Below are positions 6,437-6,478 of a DNA stretch of 6,478 nucleotides, one piece after another. This stretch comes from Lysobacterales bacterium. Lineage in GTDB: Bacteria > Pseudomonadota > Gammaproteobacteria > Xanthomonadales > Marinicellaceae. Position numbers and translations under genes: made by a program. Where the stretch lies: positions 1-6,478 of the forward strand of contig WGBZ01000241.1 in the NCBI GenBank assembly GCA_015494035.1, read 5' to 3'. Position 1 is the stretch's first letter; every line of letters starts with the position of its first letter. The notes beneath the pieces are model-generated. The model was not told the DNA's origin, made no database searches, and worked only from the letters and a program-made list of their open reading frames with translations.

Positions 6437-6478
6437 ACTCGCTTCTCATGCCTGAAATGTCCGATAACTGTGTTGAAG

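Overview
The window reads as a piece of a gammaproteobacterial chromosome. The evidence is the prfB-lysS gene order, the close similarity of both proteins to the Escherichia coli versions as I recall them, moderately high GC, and Gram-negative envelope proteins. I cannot name the genus from sequence alone.

Layout, left to right. (1) The 3' three quarters of prfB (release factor 2) enters from the left edge. After 35 bases it is followed by a complete lysS (class II lysyl-tRNA synthetase) and, 61 bases further, by a small PilZ-domain gene. All three are on the + strand and look like one transcription unit. A 15-codon reading frame sits between lysS and the PilZ gene, and its stop overlaps the PilZ start (ATGA). 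(2) A gene-free stretch of about 250 bases is mostly a 160-bp non-coding element. It has perfect 18-bp terminal inverted repeats, flanking CTAA duplications and a hairpin at its exact centre. (3) A LysE/RhtB-type exporter gene begins 9 bases after the element. (4) Converging on it from the - strand is a long gene for an MscS-family channel with a cleavable signal peptide and about 450 residues of periplasmic coiled coil. (5) A second, diverged copy of the element lies just upstream of the channel gene, in inverted orientation relative to the first copy. It is followed at the right edge by a third copy of the element's terminus that leads into unrelated sequence.

How it fits together. The left half is translation machinery (termination and lysine charging) with a possible c-di-GMP-linked passenger. 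The right half holds two envelope genes: small-molecule efflux and osmotic or tension-gated release. The most notable signal is the mobile-element family. It resembles a miniature inverted-repeat element of IS5-like type. Both full copies lie just upstream of a gene start, in the same orientation relative to that gene, and both carry an ATG in frame with the gene. I saw no rRNA, tRNA, CRISPR array or classical U-tract terminator.
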